Shown one piece after another: positions 16,129 through 24,348 of a stretch of 31,699 nt of DNA. The position numbers and the translations under genes were made by a program. The notes under the pieces were generated by a model, which was given only the letters and a program-made list of their open reading frames with translations, did no database searches and was not told where the DNA came from. The stretch spans positions 1-31,699 of the forward strand of contig CAYVIV010000006.1 of assembly GCA_964451705.1 (NCBI GenBank). The letters are read 5' to 3'. The stretch's first letter is position 1; each line of letters starts with the position of its first letter. Source of the DNA: CAYYFV01 sp964451705 (lineage in GTDB: Bacteria; Patescibacteriota; Gracilibacteria; UBA1369; GCA-2718715).

Positions 16129-16158
16129 ATTCTAAATTTACTTTTACATTATTAGCAA
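16129..16158 (-). promoter_or_regulatory. Promoter of gyrA, leaderless type
   Basis: On the - strand TTGCTA (16153-16158) and TAGAAT (16129-16134) are separated by 18 bases. Only six bases (TCCTAT) lie between the -10 box and the ATG, so the predicted start of transcription is the start codon itself. Confidence 0.6.
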
Positions 16159-16257
16159 ATTTTTCGCCCCTTGCCAAATTTTAGTAAATAATCTTTTATT
16201 TTTTCTCTATACAAATGCTTCAAATAGCTTTGAAAAAATGTTACACTTTTGCTGAAA

Positions 16258-16275
16258 ATGACTAAATTCCCCTAA
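16258..16275 (+). CDS. Five-codon upstream ORF (MTKFP) abutting the VirB4-like gene
   Basis: ATG ACT AAA TTC CCC TAA runs directly into the next ATG, so stop and start codons are adjacent (TAAATG). The first nine bases, ATGACTAAA, repeat the first nine bases of the main gene 18 bases later. It may be a leader peptide for reinitiation, a start-codon duplication, or chance. No ribosome binding site precedes either ATG. Confidence 0.25.
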   Translation: MTKFP

Positions 16276-18354
16276 ATGACTAAAAATAAAAAAGATCAAA
16301 ATATTATAGACAAGCTTTTAGGCCCTATAAGATCTGGATATCTTAAAAAACAAGGCCAATCAGACGAGTTAGAAAAAACAGTCAAACAACTGCGTAAAAA
16401 AGGCGCAGACTTTACAAAAACTGCCAAGCAGACAGTAGAACAACAAGTCTCCAAACTTGAAGACCAGGCTAAACAAATGCAACCAACTCTGGATAAAATC
16501 CAACAGTCTGCCAAGCACACTATAGATCAAGCCAAAGAAAAAATTGATATTGTCGCCCATACCTCCAAAAAGACTGAACCCAAAGACCCAGCTGTAAGCA
16601 CAGAGCCTGACTATAAAGAATCAGAGACAGTTTATAGGCAGGGCCTCAACAGGCTTAGAGACTTAATTGCACCAAGTAGTATGCAGGTAGACTTTAATCA
16701 GCTCTTTGTTTCTGGAGTCTATACTAAAACTATATATGTCTATGATTATCCACGTTTTCTGCATGCCAATTGGATGTCTCCTATAGTCAATTTCGATGCA
16801 GTCATGAATATTTCTCAATATGTATATCCCTTTGAATCTAGCGAAATCCTTAAGGTCTTACAGAAAAAGGTAGTCCAAATGCGTTCTTCTATGAGAATGG
16901 CAGCCGAAAAAGGCCAACTAGCCGATCCTGGCCTGGAAACTGCGCTACAAGATGCTGAGCAGCTACGCCGAGACATTCAAAAAGGCCTCGAGAAATTTTT
17001 TCACTTTGGTATGTATATTACCATTATGCATACAGACAAAGAAAAACTAGAGCGACTCACCAGTCAACTAGAGTCCATTTTAGGTGGCCAGCTAATTTTA
17101 ACTCGCAGAGCTAGTTTGCGCATGGAACAAGGATTTAATGCCACGCTTCCTATCTGCCTAGACGAGCTAGACATTGCCTGGAATATGAACACATCACCTT
17201 TGTCTTCTACCTTCCCATTCACCTCTTCGACTCTAACACAGGAAGATGGCGTGCTATACGGGCTTAACCGACACAACGATAGCTTGGTTATATTCGACAG
17301 GTTCTCATTGGAGAATGCTAACAGTGTTGTGTTTGCTAAATCGGGTGCTGGTAAATCTTACGCAGTCAAATTGGAAATTCTACGCTACCTCATGCTAGAT
17401 ACAGACGTTATAGTCATAGACCCGGAAAACGAGTACGAAGCACTTTGCCAAACTGTTGGCGGGACTTATTTAAAGGTTTCCCTAAATGCAGATAAACGTA
17501 TTAATCCCTTCGATTTACCACGACCCCTAAAGGATGAAATCCTAAAACCTGGTGATTTGCTACGTTCAAATATAATCAACCTATTTGGCCTACTAAAGCT
17601 TATGCTAGGCGAGCTGACCCCTTTAGAAGATGGCTTGCTTGACAAAGCCTTAAACGATGTGTATGCCCTTAAAGGTATCACCATGGATTTAGTAGACCCA
17701 TCCGACAAAGAACCTCCTACAATGGAGGACTTACAAAGTGTCCTCGAGGGTACAACTGGGGCCGAAAGTATTGTGGAGCGTATCAAAAAATACACCCAGG
17801 GCACCTATAGCGGCATTTTTAACAAACCTACCAATATCGATTTATCTTCTGGCCTTGTAGTCTTTTCTATCAGAGACCTAGAGGATCAGCTCCGTCCAAT
17901 CGCCATGTATATTATTCTCAACTACATTTGGAATCGTGTACGTAGTTCTCTAAAAAGAAGAATGCTAGTTATAGATGAAGCCTGGACCATGATGCAACAC
18001 GAAGACTCTGCCAAATTCCTCTTTGGACTAGTTAAAAGAGCCAGAAAATACTACCTCGGTGTTACCACTATTACACAAGATGTAGAAGATTTCTCTAAGT
18101 CTAGTTATGGCAAGCCAATTATTACAAACTCTTCTATGCAACTGCTACTTAAGCAGTCGCCAACTGCAGTCGATTTACTACAAGACATTTTCAACCTCAC
18201 CGAGGGCGAAAAATATCTCTTGCTCAACTCAGGTATTGGTCAGGGCTTATTTTTTGCAGGTAATAAACATGTAGCTTTGCAGGTTATCGCTTCTTACACA
18301 GAGAACGAAATAGTTACCACAGACCCCAAAGAACTCCTAGCCCAGCAGTCCTAG
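16276..18354 (+). CDS. VirB4/TraC-family type IV secretion ATPase
   Basis: This is a hexameric motor ATPase of type IV secretion or pilus systems, acting on the cytoplasmic face of the membrane. The 692-residue product has a Lys/Gln-rich coiled-coil N-terminus (about 25-100), which is an unusual extension, then a VirB4 N-domain (about 115-330) and the RecA-like ATPase. Walker A is AKSGAGKS (354-361), with Ala in place of the first Gly. Walker B is MLVIDEAW (563-570), and the TTITQDVEDF sensor segment is at 597-606. INPFDLP and VVFSIRDLED are also typical of TraC-type ATPases. No other secretion gene (VirB6, VirB8, VirD4, pilin) is in the window. It converges with the MFS gene, leaving only 17 bases between them. 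Confidence 0.88.
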   Translation: MTKNKKDQNIIDKLLGPIRSGYLKKQGQSDELEKTVKQLRKKGADFTKTAKQTVEQQVSKLEDQAKQMQPTLDKIQQSAKHTIDQAKEKIDIVAHTSKKTEPKDPAVSTEPDYKESETVYRQGLNRLRDLIAPSSMQVDFNQLFVSGVYTKTIYVYDYPRFLHANWMSPIVNFDAVMNISQYVYPFESSEILKVLQKKVVQMRSSMRMAAEKGQLADPGLETALQDAEQLRRDIQKGLEKFFHFGMYITIMHTDKEKLERLTSQLESILGGQLILTRRASLRMEQGFNATLPICLDELDIAWNMNTSPLSSTFPFTSSTLTQEDGVLYGLNRHNDSLVIFDRFSLENANSVVFAKSGAGKSYAVKLEILRYLMLDTDVIVIDPENEYEALCQTVGGTYLKVSLNADKRINPFDLPRPLKDEILKPGDLLRSNIINLFGLLKLMLGELTPLEDGLLDKALNDVYALKGITMDLVDPSDKEPPTMEDLQSVLEGTTGAESIVERIKKYTQGTYSGIFNKPTNIDLSSGLVVFSIRDLEDQLRPIAMYIILNYIWNRVRSSLKRRMLVIDEAWTMMQHEDSAKFLFGLVKRARKYYLGVTTITQDVEDFSKSSYGKPIITNSSMQLLLKQSPTAVDLLQDIFNLTEGEKYLLLNSGIGQGLFFAGNKHVALQVIASYTENEIVTTDPKELLAQQS

Positions 18355-18371
18355 TTCTAAGTGGCAATTGG

Positions 18372-19556
18372 TTAACTTTTATGTGAAAAGTAGTAGGCAG
18401 ATGAGACCAGGGCAGTTAAAGCAAACGCTATCAGAGCATAGCTAAACATTCCTTGGACCCCAGATATATCGGCAACAATACCAAAGGCAAAAACTAGTAC
18501 TGCTCTAAAAATCACCTGGGACAAACTCGCAATCGATAGCACAGTAGTCCTATTTTTAGATTTGATATTTTGATTGATTTCATCCTCTAAAGTCACTCTG
18601 TTGAGTCCTTCTGCAAACTTGAGTACCAACACTGCCAGGATTATAGCTATTCCTGTACCATATGTAAAACCTAGAAAACTACATACAATACCAAGCAGGC
18701 CGATAGTGAGTAACTTGTCTGCTTGCATATACTGCTCTAATTTATGAGTTAGCGCTCCTCCTAAGCCTGCTAGAACTCTCATAATAGCATATATAATTCC
18801 AAAATAAATAACTGGAAGTGTCGATATCTGTAAAAGAGGTTGAATAAATTCAGAGCTCATGAAAACAAAGGCGACTGTCACTACGGATAGGAATATAGAG
18901 GACATCAATTTTTTGCTAAGTTGTATCTCTTTCAATGCTGCAAATAACTTTTGGTTATAAATTCCCTTTTTACCTTTAAAACTTTTATCAATAGGTGGTT
19001 CTACAAAGAAAAGTGAGAGTACAAAAGCTACTAAGAAAAATATAAGTCCAATTAGAAACGGTAATTTGTTATGGTAGGTGTACAGAATTGGAACACCAAG
19101 TAAAAGTACTGCATTGACTACATGTGAGTACAGCATCACTTTACCAGTAAACTTTTTGAATTCCTTCGTGCGGTTCAGTTGCGATAGACTGTCATACAAA
19201 AGGGCGTTTCTCGTTCCCGTAATAAAGGCACCTGCAATTCCGTACATTAAACTTGCCAACAGAAACCATGAAAACGAGTCACCAATAAAATAAAACAACA
19301 TTGTTAGCATTCCAAATAAGGCATGCAGCATTAGCGAGGTCTTTTTCCCATTTATATCTGCAAATATTCCACCATGAATCTCAGTACTCATATGTATAAG
19401 TGAGGTAACAGCAGCCAAAGTCCCAATCTCGGTAAAGCTTAAATTGTTCAACAAGTAGTAAAGAACAATAATTGGCATCGAAATCCGTTTGATAAAAATA
19501 CTGTAAAAGTATAAAAGGGGTATATTCCTATAATAGTTCATACTTGTATTCTCCAT
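18372..19556 (-). CDS. MFS transporter
   Basis: The 394-residue integral membrane protein has about twelve hydrophobic segments in the 6+6 layout of the major facilitator superfamily. A GIFADINGKK loop after the second segment corresponds to the MFS motif A (G-x3-D-R-x-G-R-K, degenerate here). The first half contains GTRNALLYDSL before a charged loop, a pattern also seen in drug-efflux-like MFS proteins. The substrate cannot be told. It lies 12 bases after the S41 protease stop and is probably in the same - strand operon. The annotated ATG is at 19556, but the second Met (residue 6) has GGAG about nine bases upstream and may be the real start. It is a distant paralogue of the transporter at the right window edge. 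Confidence 0.85.
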   Translation of the reverse strand: MENTSMNYYRNIPLLYFYSIFIKRISMPIIVLYYLLNNLSFTEIGTLAAVTSLIHMSTEIHGGIFADINGKKTSLMLHALFGMLTMLFYFIGDSFSWFLLASLMYGIAGAFITGTRNALLYDSLSQLNRTKEFKKFTGKVMLYSHVVNAVLLLGVPILYTYHNKLPFLIGLIFFLVAFVLSLFFVEPPIDKSFKGKKGIYNQKLFAALKEIQLSKKLMSSIFLSVVTVAFVFMSSEFIQPLLQISTLPVIYFGIIYAIMRVLAGLGGALTHKLEQYMQADKLLTIGLLGIVCSFLGFTYGTGIAIILAVLVLKFAEGLNRVTLEDEINQNIKSKNRTTVLSIASLSQVIFRAVLVFAFGIVADISGVQGMFSYALIAFALTALVSSAYYFSHKS

Positions 19557-19568
19557 TTTATATATTGG

Positions 19569-21215
19569 TTACCTCAATTCAAGCAGGGCTCTATTTAAGA
19601 CAGGATCATTTTTGCCTTGCATGTCTTGGATCCTGGACTCGACAATGATATCTGGTAAGACACCAGTTTTGTTAATTTTCTTTAAGCTTGGTGTTAGCCA
19701 TTCAGCAATAGTAAGTTTCAAAGCCGAGCTATCTGTATAAGAAACAAGTTCCTGAACGGTACCCTTACCAAAAGACTTTTCTCCAATGATTTTTGCATTC
19801 AAATGCTCACGCAATGCAGCTGCCAAAATTTCACTAGCAGATGCAGTGCCTTTGTTTGTTAAAATCACGAGTGGCACCTTGGGAATACTAGCTGGAGTAG
19901 TAGATAGTTGTTTTTCTATAATATTTGTGTAGCTTACATTTACAACTACTTTCGATGGTTCTAGGAACAAGTCAGCCACAGCAATTGCTTGGTGCAAATA
20001 TCCCCCTGGATTAGAACGCAGGTCTATAATGATGCCTTTCGGTTCAACTTCAATTGCATTATATAGGTTTTCTAAAATCTTGGCTGTTCCAGAGCCAAAA
20101 CTACGAATCTTAAAATAGGCAATATCATTATTATGTACTTCGGCAGTCACCAGTGGGATATCTATCTTGGCTCTGACAATGCTAAATTCTAAGCTAGTAT
20201 TTGCTCTTTGAATTTTGAGTCTAACTGTAGTGTTTTTAGGGCCTTTAATAAGTTCAATTGAATCCTCTATGTTTAGACCACGCAAGTTAATGCCATTGGC
20301 ATGTGTAATTACATCTCCAGGCAATAGGCCAGCCTTTTCTGCCGGCGAGTTAGAAATTGGCGAAATGATTTCTAGGTCACCATTATCATTTATATATAAA
20401 CTCGCTCCAATGCCCTCAAATTCCGAACTCAGGTTCTTTTTAAATTCTGAGTACTGCTCAGGTTTTTGAAAACTAGTAAACGGGTCATCGACTGCTCGCA
20501 CCATCCCATCGATTGCACCATATAATAATTTTTTATCATCTAGTTTGTCCTTATCTAAAAAGTCATTTTTAAGTCTTTCAAAGACATCTTCCAAAATTCT
20601 ATAGGTTTTTTTTCCCTGCAAAACTGAGCCTGGCAGACTTATGGTTAACTGTTTAGAGCCAAGTGGGTTATCTAATCTATTTAATATTTGTGACAGGTCT
20701 TTGGCTGAAACTTTAGCAAAAAAGTTCACCTTAGAGTCCTTAGGAACAATTAAACCCATTGCCACTGCCTTGGCAATTACTGGAGCTAGGTATGAGTCTG
20801 GATTAATGTTAGAAACTTTGGCTTTAAATAACTCTTTCTCAATTAAAAATCGCTTAACTGGCACACCTTCATATTTAAAGATAATCGTGAGAGCTTTCCA
20901 CAGGCTCAGCTGGCGGTCTGGGTTAAAATTAGGTTCTATATTGCTTCTAGAAATTGCTCCTAGTTGTCGCATTTTTTCAACCAAATGAGCATCCTCCGCG
21001 GCAACATCGTTATAGCGCAAGTTTTCGTCTACAGGTATTCTTGTTCTAAAATCATCTTTTTCTAGGAGTACCTTTACTAAATCTAGCTTGGTAATATGGT
21101 AACTATCAGCCTCTAGGTGTTTGCTAAGAGTTTGGCTATCTTCTGGATTAAAGGCCATGGCACTTAGAGTGCTAAGCATGAGAGCGCAGAAGATAAAAAG
21201 TTTCAGTAATTTCAT
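19569..21215 (-). CDS. ctpA: C-terminal processing protease (S41) with SLH-like N-terminus
   Basis: This exported tail-specific protease trims or degrades envelope proteins. The 548-residue product has a signal peptide (about 1-21, ending SAMA). Residues 30-180 resemble S-layer-homology repeats (YNDVAAEDA, FNPDRQLSLWKALTIIF, VIAKAVAMGLIVP), which in other bacteria bind cell-wall polymers. A PDZ domain spans about 263-345 (EFEGIGASLYI, NSPAEKAGLLPGDVI). The S41 catalytic domain follows, with IIDLRSNPGGYL (396-407), nucleophile Ser459 in GTASASEI, and Lys484 in SFGKGTVQ, 25 residues apart as in the E. coli Tsp Ser/Lys dyad. The N-terminal repeats are additional to the common CtpA layout. The MFS gene follows after 12 bases. 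A TATAGT box lies upstream, overlapping the gyrB promoter region. Confidence 0.93.
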   Translation of the reverse strand: MKLLKLFIFCALMLSTLSAMAFNPEDSQTLSKHLEADSYHITKLDLVKVLLEKDDFRTRIPVDENLRYNDVAAEDAHLVEKMRQLGAISRSNIEPNFNPDRQLSLWKALTIIFKYEGVPVKRFLIEKELFKAKVSNINPDSYLAPVIAKAVAMGLIVPKDSKVNFFAKVSAKDLSQILNRLDNPLGSKQLTISLPGSVLQGKKTYRILEDVFERLKNDFLDKDKLDDKKLLYGAIDGMVRAVDDPFTSFQKPEQYSEFKKNLSSEFEGIGASLYINDNGDLEIISPISNSPAEKAGLLPGDVITHANGINLRGLNIEDSIELIKGPKNTTVRLKIQRANTSLEFSIVRAKIDIPLVTAEVHNNDIAYFKIRSFGSGTAKILENLYNAIEVEPKGIIIDLRSNPGGYLHQAIAVADLFLEPSKVVVNVSYTNIIEKQLSTTPASIPKVPLVILTNKGTASASEILAAALREHLNAKIIGEKSFGKGTVQELVSYTDSSALKLTIAEWLTPSLKKINKTGVLPDIIVESRIQDMQGKNDPVLNRALLELR

Positions 21216-21276
21216 GGTTCATAAAAGGATTAATTACCTTAAAGTTTAGCCGAAACTCACTATAAGTCCAAATATT

Positions 21277-21305
21277 TTGCAATTTATTTGGGTCTCGACT
21301 ATACT
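21277..21305 (+). promoter_or_regulatory. Promoter of gyrB
   Basis: TTGCAA (21277-21282) and TATACT (21300-21305) are exactly 17 bases apart. The transcript would have a leader of about 31 bases, A-rich and without a Shine-Dalgarno. The divergent ctpA promoter box TATAGT overlaps the same short gap. Confidence 0.65.
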
Positions 21306-21342
21306 GGACGCGTTAAGAATTAAGAATCAATAAAAAAAGATT

Positions 21343-23256
21343 ATGAACGATAAGACTCAAAACAATAGTTATTCAGCATCTAATATAACCGTCTTAGAAG
21401 GTCTTTCTGCAGTACGTAAAAGGCCGGGTATGTACATTGGTACAACAGATGTAGCAGGTTTGCACCACCTGGTATGGGAGGTTGTAGATAATTCTATCGA
21501 CGAAGCCCTTGCAGGCTATTGTACTCAAGTTGATATTATTTTGCAGAAAGATGGTGCGGTCTCAGTAGAAGATAATGGCCGAGGAATTCCTGTAGACACC
21601 CATAAAAAAACTGGTAAATCAGCATTAGAAACGGTTTTAACAGTTCTACACGCCGGTGGTAAATTTGGTGGTGGAGGTTACAAGGTCTCAGGTGGCTTGC
21701 ATGGAGTTGGTGTCTCGGTAGTTAATGCACTTTCCACAACACTTGTCGCTGAGGTAAAGCGCGACGGCAAACTCCATAGACAGGAATATGCCAAGGGAGC
21801 TCCAGTTGGGGATTTAGAGGTTGTCGGAACAGCCAAAACTACAGGAACCAAAATGACATTCATGCCAGACACAGAAATTTTTGAAAGTATCGAGTTTAAT
21901 TATGAAACAATTAAAAACCGGCTGCGACAACAGTCATACCTAACAAAAGGTGTCACAATTACTATCCTAAACGAAAAAAATGGCAAAAGGGCTAAATTCT
22001 TCTTTGAAGGAGGAGTTAAATCCTACATTCAGCACATAAACAAGGACAAAAAAGCAATTAGTTCTTGTTTCTACACCGATAAAGAGGTGGAGGAAGGTAC
22101 AATCGAAATTTCTTTTCAGTATACAGAAAGCTTCCAAGAAAACTTATTTACTTTTGCTAACAATATTCACACACCAGAAGGTGGCATGCACCTTACTGGA
22201 TTTAAATCAGCACTCACACGGACAATCAATCAGTATGCTCGTGACAAAGGCTTGATTAAAGAAAAAGATGATAACCTTTCCTCTGACGATGTGAGAGAAG
22301 GGTTAACGGCAGTTATATCTGTCAAACTTGGAGATCCACAGTTTGAAGGGCAAACAAAAAGTAAATTAGGTAATCCAGAAATGCGCTCGGCAGTAGAGGG
22401 GGTCTTTGCCGAAGAATTAGGATATTTTCTGCAGGAAAACCCTAAGGATGCTAAATCTATTATTGGCAAATGCTCACTTGCAGCCAAAGCACGGCTCGCT
22501 GCGCGAGCCGCCAGGGAGTCTGTAATCAGAAAAGGAGCCCTAGATGGCATGACTTTGCCTGGAAAACTTGCAGATTGTTCAAGTAAAGACCCTAGTATTT
22601 CAGAATTGTACATAGTTGAGGGTGATTCTGCGGGTGGCTCTGCAAAACAGGGCAGAGAAAGAGAATTTCAGGCTATTTTACCACTTCGAGGTAAAATTAT
22701 TAATGTTGAACAAGCTCGACTCGATAGAATCCTCGCAAATGAAGAAGTCAAAGCGCTGATAACAGCGATTGGTTGTGGCGTAGGGGAGTCATTTAGCGTT
22801 GAAAAGCTACGTTACCATAAGATAGTCATCATGACCGATGCCGATGTAGATGGTTCACATATCACCACACTCCTACTAACTTTGTTTTATAGGTATTTTC
22901 GAGAAGTTGTCGAGCATGGGCATATTTACATTGCCAAGCCACCTTTATATAAGTTATCTCACGGTAAGAAGTCCTTTTATGCTTATACTGAAGAGGAAAA
23001 AATGCATTTTCTAGAGACGGAATTCAAGCCGGACGACAAAGTCAATATTCAACGTTACAAGGGTCTTGGAGAAATGAACCCAGACCAACTATGGGAAACT
23101 ACTATGGACCCAGAAACTAGATCTATGTTTAAAATTAACATAGAAGATGCCGAGGTTGCCGACTCAGTTTTCGAAACCTTAATGGGTAAAGATGTGCCGG
23201 CTCGTAAGAAATTCATCCAATCTAAGGCAAAAGAGGTAAAAAACCTTGATATTTAA
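21343..23256 (+). CDS. gyrB: DNA gyrase subunit B
   Basis: GyrB is the ATPase subunit of gyrase. The 637-residue product has the GHKL ATP-binding motifs: VDNSIDEALAG with the catalytic-site Glu near residue 47, VEDNGRGIP near 75-83, and GGLHGVGVSVVNALS near 121-135. The transducer domain is followed by the Toprim domain with EGDSAGGSAKQGR, PLRGKIINVE and the metal-binding DADVDGSHI. The C-terminal NIQRYKGLGEMNPDQLWETTMDP block is complete in sense. Length is typical of GyrB without the long insertion of gammaproteobacteria. The -35 box of rpsU lies in its final codons. Confidence 0.97.
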   Translation: MNDKTQNNSYSASNITVLEGLSAVRKRPGMYIGTTDVAGLHHLVWEVVDNSIDEALAGYCTQVDIILQKDGAVSVEDNGRGIPVDTHKKTGKSALETVLTVLHAGGKFGGGGYKVSGGLHGVGVSVVNALSTTLVAEVKRDGKLHRQEYAKGAPVGDLEVVGTAKTTGTKMTFMPDTEIFESIEFNYETIKNRLRQQSYLTKGVTITILNEKNGKRAKFFFEGGVKSYIQHINKDKKAISSCFYTDKEVEEGTIEISFQYTESFQENLFTFANNIHTPEGGMHLTGFKSALTRTINQYARDKGLIKEKDDNLSSDDVREGLTAVISVKLGDPQFEGQTKSKLGNPEMRSAVEGVFAEELGYFLQENPKDAKSIIGKCSLAAKARLAARAARESVIRKGALDGMTLPGKLADCSSKDPSISELYIVEGDSAGGSAKQGREREFQAILPLRGKIINVEQARLDRILANEEVKALITAIGCGVGESFSVEKLRYHKIVIMTDADVDGSHITTLLLTLFYRYFREVVEHGHIYIAKPPLYKLSHGKKSFYAYTEEEKMHFLETEFKPDDKVNIQRYKGLGEMNPDQLWETTMDPETRSMFKINIEDAEVADSVFETLMGKDVPARKKFIQSKAKEVKNLDI

Positions 23257-23273
23257 AAAATATCTACTATAAT
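23246..23273 (+). promoter_or_regulatory. Promoter of rpsU-prmC-prfA
   Basis: TTGATA (23246-23251), inside the last codons of gyrB, and TATAAT (23268-23273) are 16 bases apart. The leader would be about 30 bases. A second TATAAA box, 12 bases before the rpsU ATG, could give an almost leaderless transcript. Confidence 0.55.
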
Positions 23274-23309
23274 CCAATTACTATTCAAGACTATAAAGAA
23301 ATTTGAACT

Positions 23310-23516
23310 ATGTTAATTCACGTGGCAAGAGATCCAAAAGAGTCCTTCGAGAGAATGCTTTCACGCTTTAAAAAGCTTCTGCAAAGAAGTCACAAAATTC
23401 AAATTGCCAAAGAGCAGTCTCGTTTTCGTAAAAAACCTACGAAAAGGTACACTCGCCAAGCAGCAATTATGAGAGAGTATTATAGAGCAGAAAAGAAAAA
23501 GAGACAATTCTACTAA
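23310..23516 (+). CDS. rpsU: 30S ribosomal protein bS21
   Basis: This small, very basic protein of the 30S platform sits near the anti-Shine-Dalgarno end of 16S rRNA and aids initiation. The 68-residue product has the family pattern: an acidic/hydrophobic start with ESFERMLSRFKK (12-23), then a Lys/Arg-rich helix containing RFRKKPTKRYTR. Length is normal. It begins the rpsU-prmC-prfA operon; prmC starts one base after its stop. There is no Shine-Dalgarno in front of the ATG. Confidence 0.93.
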   Translation: MLIHVARDPKESFERMLSRFKKLLQRSHKIQIAKEQSRFRKKPTKRYTRQAAIMREYYRAEKKKRQFY

Positions 23517-23517
23517 A

Positions 23518-24348
23518 ATGCAATCAAGTACAACAATTAGAGAGGCTTTATTTATAAAGTCTCTTTCTTTAATTCCAAAACACGAAAAAATTGAGTTATT
23601 AAGCTACTTAACTCAATTGGAATCTAAACAGTTATATTTTCACCTAGAAGACAAACTTACAGAGACTCTCCACAAACAATATCTGCAGCTTGCAGGAAAA
23701 CTCCTAGCTGGAGAGCCTTTACAGTATTTAACTAATAGGGCATATTTCTATGGCCTGAATTTTTATGTGGATGCACGTGCACTAATTCCACGGCCTGAAA
23801 CAGAAGTTATGGTGGACTATGTTATTAAAAACCACGCAGATAGCAAGCATATTTTAGACCTCGGTACAGGTAGCGCAGCTATAGCTGTTGCCCTAGCTCA
23901 TAATTTGCCAGGGACAGCCATTACAGCAGTTGATATTTGCCCACAAGCTCTCGAGCTAGCTAAAAAAAATGCTCAGGCATACAAAAACATTAGTTTTTTG
24001 CAATCCGATCTGCTAACAAAAGTGTCCAACACACAATTCGATGTTATCTGTGCTAATCTACCATACATTGGTACTCACAAGTTTAGCGGGGTACATAGCA
24101 ATGTTAGTAAATTTGAGCCCAAAAAAGCTTTATTTGCTGGCGAAGATGGGCTAGATTTATATAGACGCTTATTTGTACAAATTCACAACAAAGGCATTCA
24201 ATTCAAAGAGTTAATAATAGAACTAGCAGACAGGCAGTATTCAACTGCCTACAAACTTGCTCATTCATTATTCCCAAATTGCCAGTTACAAGCTATGAAT
24301 GATTTGAATGGCACTAAACGTTTTCTTAAAATTAAATCACAATCATGA
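23518..24348 (+). CDS. prmC: Release factor glutamine methyltransferase PrmC
   Basis: PrmC methylates the Gln of the GGQ motif in release factors, raising termination efficiency. The 276-residue product has a helical N-domain (1-75), IPRPETE (90-96), the SAM-binding DLGTGSAAIAVAL (114-126), and the catalytic NLPY (180-183). Canonical PrmC has NPPY; here the second residue is Leu. That keeps Asn180 and the Pro-Tyr that position the glutamine amide. Its TGA stop overlaps the ATG of prfA (ATGA at 24345-24348), so enzyme and substrate are translationally coupled. Confidence 0.94.
   Translation: MQSSTTIREALFIKSLSLIPKHEKIELLSYLTQLESKQLYFHLEDKLTETLHKQYLQLAGKLLAGEPLQYLTNRAYFYGLNFYVDARALIPRPETEVMVDYVIKNHADSKHILDLGTGSAAIAVALAHNLPGTAITAVDICPQALELAKKNAQAYKNISFLQSDLLTKVSNTQFDVICANLPYIGTHKFSGVHSNVSKFEPKKALFAGEDGLDLYRRLFVQIHNKGIQFKELIIELADRQYSTAYKLAHSLFPNCQLQAMNDLNGTKRFLKIKSQS

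Noticed and set aside
16276..18354. An integrated conjugative element marked by the VirB4-like gene
   Set aside because: No relaxase, integrase, coupling protein, attachment repeats or change in base composition surrounds it; it sits among core genes.
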